A stretch of 64,000 bases of DNA, taken from contig NC_046681.1 in assembly GCF_009870125.1 (NCBI RefSeq), positions 9,499,001 through 9,563,000 of the forward strand, written 5' to 3'. Positions 56,987 through 64,000 of this stretch are shown here, piece after piece (the first letter of the stretch is position 1; every line of letters starts with the position of its first letter). Both the position numbers and the translations under genes were made by a program. The notes beneath the pieces were generated by a model. That model was given only the letters and a program-made list of their open reading frames with translations. It ran no database searches and was not told the origin of the DNA. The stretch is from Drosophila pseudoobscura. Lineage: Eukaryota; Arthropoda; Insecta; Diptera; Drosophilidae.

Positions 56987-59900
56987 TCATTCTATTCTGC
57001 TGCGCGATTTGCTCTCGTGGACCTGCAATTATTTTAATAAAAATGTTTGATGACTTGTATATTGAAAGATTCTGGTATTTTCCACTCACTGACTGTGCTA
57101 TCTTCAGAAGATAGTCGAAACTCGTCCTGCCCGTCTCCATAACCATGCCGTAGAAGATTTTCGTTTTGGATTGCACTAGAAGTTCGTGTGGAGTTCCAAA
57201 CTCCACCAGATTGCCGGCATCCAATACCATAACCCTATCCGAATCAATGATGGTATTCAGACGATGGGCTATGGTTAAGACAGTGCAGTCTCTGAACTTT
57301 CTCCGAATGGTGGACTGGATGAGGGCATCGGTTTGGGGATCCACATTCGCCGTGGCCTCATCCATGACTAGGATGCGGTTTTCCCGTAGAATAGCACGTG
57401 CCAGGCAGACCAACTGGCGCTGACCAACACTATAGTTGGCCCCACCCTCGGAGACGAGGCTCTGCAAGCCGGTGGGCAGCTCCGAGACTTCCACCTTCAA
57501 ATGAACCTCCTCTAGGGCCTGCCAGAGCTTGTCGTCCGTATACTGCTCGAATGGATCCAGATTGTAGCGAAGGGTGCCGGAAAAAAGCACCGGTTCCTGT
57601 GGAATAATCGAGATCCTGCTGCGTAAATCGTTGAGACCAATCCCTGCTGTATCCCTCCCATCAATCAGCATGCTGCCATCGGTGTAGGACAGTCGGAACA
57701 GTGCATTAATCAGCGTAGATTTCCCCGCACCCGTGCGTCCCACTATGCCGATCTTCTCGCGCGGCTGGATCACAAAACTCAGAGAGTTCAGTACCCGATC
57801 GGTTTTGGGATCGGGATTGTATCTCAGACTCAAGTCATCGGCCACAATTTGTCCCTCTGTGGGCCAACTATCGGCTGGCTTTTTGTCAGCAGGAGACTCG
57901 AACTCTCCCTCCGCCTGTAGGTTTCGGTACTCCACAACCCGCTCCACGGACGTCATGGAGTTCTCCAGCTCTGCCGACTGCCGCATGCCCCACTGAACGG
58001 TGCCCGTCATGGACATGGCCTGCGTAATGGCCAATCCAATCTGTCCCGGATTGCCGAGTGGTGGATAGAAGTAGCTCGTAAGCGTCACGGAAATCACATA
58101 GGCCACGCAGAAGAGATCCAGATAGTAGCCGAATGCCCGACTGGTGGACAGGAACGTATAGTAGCCAGAACTGTGCAGATCCTGGTAGTTGTCGTACTCC
58201 CCAATTAACAGTCTCTGGGCACCCAGGGCGCGTATCGTGGGCAGACCATTCAGGGTGGCACTGAAGTGCGAGTACATGGGCGATCTGGCCACCGCTTCCA
58301 GTCGCTTCACATTTCGCGAAGTACTCAGGTAGAACCGCCTTAGGAAGTGGGAGGCCACGAACATGACGGACGTGTTCAACAGATACCAGGGATTGGTGAT
58401 GCACAGCACACAGATTATTCCGGCTATGGTGAGGAAGATCTGTATGCAGTCCAGCATGACGGCGGGCAGCACCTCGTCCACCTGGCCCAGGTCCATAGCG
58501 AATCGGTTCAGTATGCGTCCCGACGGATTTGAGTGGAAGAAATATAGCGCCGTGCGGGATACGCCCTGGAACATAGTGTTGTGCAGCTCAGTGGACGAGT
58601 GCATGGCCATGCTGAAGAACAGAATCGTTCGGAGCAGCGCAAAAATCACGAGGGCCACATTTATGGCACTGAAGTAGTAAATGTCCACCGCAGAAGATTG
58701 ATTGTTGTTCTTAACCCTGCGGGTATTATTATGGGATTATTTATAGGGAGTTTCCAGTTCAATAGCAGATCTCACTTACCAGTAGGACAGGAAGTAATCG
58801 CCACCAGAGGCCATCAGCTGTGTGCCCAGGCAAAAGAACACGACTAGGACGAACATGATCCAACCAGAGCCAGCGGCAAAGTACTTCCTGTAGATATCCA
58901 TGCCAATATTGCCACTGGAACGTGACTCCTGCACGGGGGTGACAACCACCTCCTCTTCTCCGGATTCTGCAGAGCTGACACTCGTCCTGCTCTGGCGGCT
59001 GCTTTGGCGGGAATATACCTTGCCATCGCCAGCAGCTGCCCCATCCCCATCTCCATCGTGGTCTACAGTCTCATGGCGAGTGCTTTTGGCCAGCAGCTGG
59101 GCAAAGTCCTGACCACTCTTTAGCATCTTCTCATAGCTGCCGATGTCTGTGACCCTGCCCTTGTCCATAATCACTATGAGATCCGCCTGTTCCAGGAACT
59201 GCAGCTGATGGGTCACCAGTATGACCAATTGATGCTTGAGAAAGCCCCGCATGCACTCCTCGAAGAGATGACGACCCACGTGCGTGTCCACGGCGCTGAG
59301 GGGATCGTCCAACAGGTAGATATCCGCCCGGCGGTACACGGCTCTGGCCAGACTGATCCTCGCCCGTTGGCCGCCGGAGAGCGATGCGCCACGCTCACCC
59401 GCCATTGTCCGATCCCCCTGGAGCAGCTCAAAGTCGCGTTCCAAGGCACACTTCTGGACCACACTGCGGTATCGATGCTTGTCCATGGGCAGGCCGAACA
59501 GGATATTGTCCCGCAGGGAGGCGTTGAAGAGCCAGGGCTCCTGCGAGGCATAGGACACTCTTCCCTGGAGCTTTAAGCGCCCAGACTCAGGTGGCAGCTC
59601 GCCGAGTATCGCCTGGATGAGGCTCGATTTCCCAGAGCCCACGGGCCCAATGACGGCCACCAATTGCGGGCGCTTCAGGCTCATGCTGATCCTGTCCAGA
59701 ACCGGTTCACTTTGCTCTCGGCTCCAGCGTGCTGTCAAATCCTCAATTTCGACCAAAACATCGGTCGGCTTCTCTTTGGGATCACCATCGCCATCGCCCT
59801 GAAGGACATCCGATTCGTCGCGCATCAGGAATGCCCGTATCCGGCGCAATGTGACCAACATTTCGGCAAACTGGGACATGCCGCTGGGGAAGAACTTGCT

Positions 59901-61309
59901 GACAGTGCGCCTCAGGATGTTGTAGAACGCCGTTACCACAAAGGCCTTCTCCGCCGTGAGCTCCCCGCCCATCAGGACGTAGCCTAAGAGGCTCACAAAG
60001 ATGGCAATCCTGCCGAGAGTAATCTCAAAAGAGAGCAGAGTGCCCCGAATGTAGTTTACCTTGCGAATGGAGCTCATCTCGCTGCGCCGCAGGCGCTCGA
60101 TCGCCTTGCCAAAGGGCCGCTCCCAGGTGTACATCTTGATCACCTGTATGCCGGATATGATCTCGTTCATCATTCGCACCCGTTGGTCCGTTCGCAGAGC
60201 GGTCTGCAGACGCAACACGGAGGTCAGCCTGCTCAAGTAGGTCTGCACCGGCAGATAGAGCAGCAGTATGACAATGCCGTAGAGCGAGGCCAGGCCAATC
60301 TGCTGATACAGGAAATAGGAGGCAACCAGCAGCTCCAGCGGTCCCAGCCACAGAAAGTGGAAGTGAATCAGGGCCCGATCGAAGCGCCCCAAATCGTTGG
60401 ATATCAGATTGACCACCTGACCTGTTGTGGTGTTTCCCATAGCAGTGCTACTTAGGCGCAGCGCCTTGCGATAGATGGCACAGCCCACGGCTACCCTCAT
60501 CTTCATGGCCAGGTGCTGTTCGGGACGGGACGAGTTTTAATCAATGAAATTGTACAGGTGAGAGCTGTTTTGTGAACTCACCATCATACCCATCATATAA
60601 GGATGGAACAGGAGGACACTGACCACGGTAGTAAGTATCAGGCCAGCTCCATAAAGCTGTGCGCTCAGTCCATCGCCGTTTCCATGTGCCGTAAACTCTG
60701 ATATCAAGGCGCCTAGCAACAAAGGTGCAGTGGCCCTGTAAGGAGATTCATTTTACAGAAGAAACTATAGATCGATCTCCACTTACCTGGTGCCCAGTTC
60801 CAGGACTCCAAGGATCAGGCCGGAGCCCAGCAGTTGCCAGCCGAATACACGAAGTATCACCTTGATAATGCTCGGCTGCTGGTTGTGCTTTCGACGACAT
60901 GCTGCCACTTCGGCCTGCCATGTCTGGAAGAATCTGTCGCCCAAACTATCCGCTCGGTGTCCCTTGAGGGCCTGATACAGATCCGTGGGTTGAAGGGTCT
61001 TCTTGCGGCCCTTGAAGAGAATTGGCAGTGCAAAGCTGTCGTAAGAGTACGAGCATTAGGAAATGTATTATTTCATGTATATAGGAAATGTTTGGGGCTA
61101 AGATTTAATAGCTCTACACGATAAAGGTTGATAAACTAGACGTGACAGCCTTATCAGCAAAAACACCCCAAAGATGTCCAGATTATCTCTTAAGTTTACA
61201 TGATAAGTGCTCGATGATGTTTCGTCTTTTATAAAACATACCAAAACATAAGCGAGGACAATAGTCCTGCCGATTCACGGGGATTTGGTGGGAGTTTATC
61301 GGCCTGCAT
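56987..61309 (-). CDS. ABCC-family (MRP4-type) ABC transporter, about 1289 aa, six exons
   Basis: Exons on the minus strand: 61242-61309, 60787-61035, 60582-60735, 58780-60515, 57090-58716 and 56987-57022. All junctions are GT-AG with matching phases, giving 3870 nt. The start MQADKLPPNPRE, then FCFALPILFKGRKKTL, is typical of short MRP4-like insect transporters without TMD0. NBD1 has Walker A GPVGSGKSS (about residue 447), signature LSGGQRARISLARA and LLDDPLSAVD. NBD2 has GRTGAGKST (about 1060), the divergent signature YSVGQRQLVCLARA usual for this group, and LVMDEATANVD. Each is preceded by a membrane domain. The product should be a plasma-membrane ATP-driven exporter of organic anions, conjugates or drugs. 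The last intron is 67 bp; if retained, the frame stays open to 56937 with a different tail. Exact orthologue not assigned. Confidence 0.9.
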
Positions 61310-61610
61310 GATCTATATAATTTATTTTTGGTAGTACCATACAATTAAGTATCACACCGGTCCTCTTATTTAAATTTTCGGATTTACAAGTAGTATTACT
61401 TGTCTGCACTCCGGATTCAGGTGTTATTTCTAGGATTAGCTCAAAACTTTTCCTTTAATATTCGCAAAAGAAAACTTCAGATAAAAGCGAGAAAAGCGTC
61501 TGCAGTGCTTCGCTTTCCAACTTGTTATGGACCATCATTCAAGTGAGCGATAAAGTTCACGGAATAATTCTCACCTTAATGACGTCGTTTATCTAAGAGA
61601 TAATCTTCTT
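61140..61610 (-). promoter_or_regulatory. GATA-motif cluster at the 5' end of the ABC transporter
   Basis: About eight GATA cores in under 500 bp: TTATCAG at 61151, GATTATCTC near 61181, TGATAAG at 61201, TTATCGG near 61296, AGATAAA near 61480, CGATAAA near 61549, TTATCT near 61589 and AGATAATC near 61598. They span intron 1, exon 1 and the upstream region. Clusters of GATA sites mark genes controlled by GATAe/serpent in midgut, fat body and Malpighian tubule, which fits an MRP-type exporter. Inferred from motif density. Confidence 0.45.
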
Positions 61611-64000
61611 TACTTAAGCTGACAGCAAAATACAATATATAACTATCTCTGTATGTTTTCATCAGATGGTAGCATTTAATATGCTTTTTCATTCCCATTC
61701 ATTTAGTGGTTGAGTTTTTTTTACTATTATTTTCATTGTTTGCGGGTCGGGAAGATTGTTGAAGGCAGCCTTTTTAAAGAGCAAATAGTGTTATCCGATT
61801 AGTTAATACACTTCTATTAGATAGGTTAATTTTTTAAAGTATTACAGTAATATTACTAAATTACAAAAAAAAAAATTTAAAATTTTTGCTACATTACATT
61901 TATACTACTACTACATTTTTACAAGTATTCTACAACTGTCCAGGTGCCGCCATCTGTTCTTATTTACATGAACTACTCATCTTCTACTTGCTTTTTACAT
62001 GAACTATTAGCAGGGCCGTCTGTTGGCATTTACGTAGCTGCCGGATTTCTACATGAAATTTTACAAATTTTGCGCTAGCCAACACTGATATTCGCAGAAA
62101 AGTTTCGCGCTCAATTTTGAAATTCAAAACGTTGATTTTGTATATTTGTCGAGCACCAACAGATGGAATAACAAATGGATTGCATTTTAGTGCCCATTTA
62201 CATTTGCACACGCGTATGATCTGCAACAATGGCATCGTTTGCTCAGGCATAAGCAAATACAAATTAACTAACAAATTTAACCACAAATGCACGTGCACAA
62301 ACATACAAGACCCTGACAATTTCAGTTTGATGCAGCTGGTCACGACCCATTAATATACCCTATATTAATTTTAGAGTACGACGGGTATATGCCCTAGAAT
62401 AACCATGACTCGCTTGTGTTTCTAGCGTAAATTCTCCAACTCTCAGCGCTTGCTACACATATAAGTGGTGTTTTTAGTTTGTACAACTAATTGCAGAAAT
62501 TGATGTACTCTCAGAACCAGTTATCAGTCCAAGGCACTCGACAATTGCGCCCTTTTTTTGTTAATTTTTTAATACATTTCTGTACGCGTATTTTATCATT
62601 TATTTACATAAAATAAGCGACCGCAAGGTTTAATTAACCGCAAAAATGGAATGCAAAACTGCAAAAAAAAGAAGAAAATCCTATAGGGCGATGGAAAGGA
62701 AACAGAGAAATGAAAATAAAATGTGATATGAGTTAATGCAAAAGGTAAACAAGAAGAAGAGCGAAGATAAAGGTAAAGAAGGGTCGTCGAAAATATGTGG
62801 AAATAGATACGAGTATGATATGCGGACAACGTGCATCGGCATTAACCGGAGTAATAAGGTAAATATGTGAACAGCTTCGAACATATCCACACAAACAGAC
62901 ACACTAACCCACACACACGAGAAATTTAATAGCGCAACACTGGAGAGTTACGACTATACGATACCCTACAATATATGGTATTTATTTACACGAAACTCAG
63001 TTGAAATATTATATTTTTTGTTAACATGAGCATGGGGATAAGGTTTAATGGTAGGTTTTTTGGTTTTTTGCTATGATATGTACACAAATGTACATAAATC
63101 ATGGTTTTCGGCCCATTCTGAATGTCATGATTACTATTTTCGATCTATATTTAGACTTTAAGACATCACAATAAGATATATTTAATATTTATACTATTTT
63201 AAGGTTGCAGAATGGAAAGACGGAAATACCAAACTCATTCAAAATATACCCCTCTATCCTCCGAGAGTACTGGGTACAAAGAAATACAGTCAAATAAACA
63301 TACCTAGAGATAAGTATGACAACTTGCTAAAGTGACCAACCGTATCCGTACCGTACCATACCGAAGCGAACCAATATCAATATCAATATGGGGCGCCCTG
63401 GCTAACCAGACCCGGACATTGACCGTTCCCTGAGTCAGTGGATGGTCTTCCTTGGCACTATCAACTGCTGCACTTCTCGCATTATACGAGTATACCCTTT
63501 GGGAGGGGATTATGATTTTAAGTATTTGATTGCTACACAGGGAAGGCAGGTAATCATATACATATATAGTAATAATTAAAAGGTTTCCTACTGAAGTTTC
63601 CTCCCAGAAGTATCCTTCAAATGCCATGAGATTAAAGATTTCTGATACTAATTCAATAGAACTGATCGAAATCGGATGAACTTTTGATCTGCAAGGGTAT
63701 CTGAATTATTGGGATTCGATGCCAGCCTTTCTCTCGTGTCTCCTCTTACTGTTTTTTATCAGCTGACAACAACGCTGCGTGAGTGCGGCTGTCACTTAGG
63801 GCAAACATATGTTTCGTTACAAATTGACGACCGACCGCAGCAGCAGGGGCACAGAGGAGCCAGGGGCACAGGCACAGCGGAAGGGACGACAGCTTCTCTT
63901 ATCAGTGGCTGCTGCTGATAGGCGGCGGAGGCGGAGGAGGAGGAGGAGGAGCTGAACAACAAAAGACAACAAACGAAAATTAACGAAAACTAAATTTAAA
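61610..64000. other. Upstream of the ABC transporter, no supported gene
   Basis: Mostly A/T-rich DNA. At the right edge (63840-63960) there are CAG- and GGA-rich tracts followed by AACGAAAACTAAAT-type sequence, which resembles a Drosophila 5' UTR and may be the start of a gene beyond the window. The frame at 63709-63918 has no family resemblance. No tRNA or other RNA gene was recognised. Confidence 0.4.

Overview
This window is animal nuclear DNA, almost certainly from a Drosophila. The evidence is the small GT-AG introns, the dense CA/GA microsatellites, an immunoglobulin exon of the beaten path (beat) family, a degenerate DINE-1/Helitron-type element, and DREF/BEAF-like ATCGATA sites. The repeat style and the divergent duplicate genes suggest the obscura group, but that is inference.

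Layout. About 0.8-22.3 kb: two minus-strand exons of a beat-family secreted/adhesion protein (signal-peptide exon 22075-22315, immunoglobulin exon 832-1040) separated by a 21-kb intron; the remaining exons lie beyond the left edge. The intron holds three tandem arrays, many simple repeats and one candidate small plus-strand exon. 22.3-31.9 kb: upstream and intergenic DNA with a GAGA-rich possible promoter near 25.4-25.8 kb. 32.0-34.4 kb: a three-exon coiled-coil gene of the CCDC96/CFAP184 (axoneme) type. 35.4 kb: a small Sm-like protein. 35.7-42.8 kb: no convincing gene, apart from a probable 5' UTR exon of the next one.

42.8-51.1 kb is a compact cluster of unusual genes: an orphan protein made of 13-residue repeats; a Prosalpha3-like proteasome alpha subunit; a damaged TAF5-like WD40 gene; an inverted partial copy of that gene's 5' end on the other side of the proteasome gene; an intronless selenophosphate-synthetase-1-like paralogue whose catalytic loop has decayed; a DINE-1 fragment; and a small DUF4777-like protein. 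Several look like fast-evolving, mostly intronless duplicates of housekeeping genes, a pattern typical of male-germline genes in flies (inference).

51.3-56.5 kb is a palindrome of about 5 kb. Two nearly identical unique arms, each with candidate spliced exons, face each other across about 2.7 kb of a 39-bp AT-rich repeat that reverses orientation near its middle. A transcript crossing it would fold into a long hairpin, as expected of a hairpin-RNA (endo-siRNA) locus. This is the best candidate for an undescribed system here.

57.0-61.3 kb: a complete six-exon minus-strand ABCC (MRP4-type) transporter of about 1289 residues, with GATA motifs around its first exon and upstream. 61.3-64 kb: upstream DNA without a supported gene.
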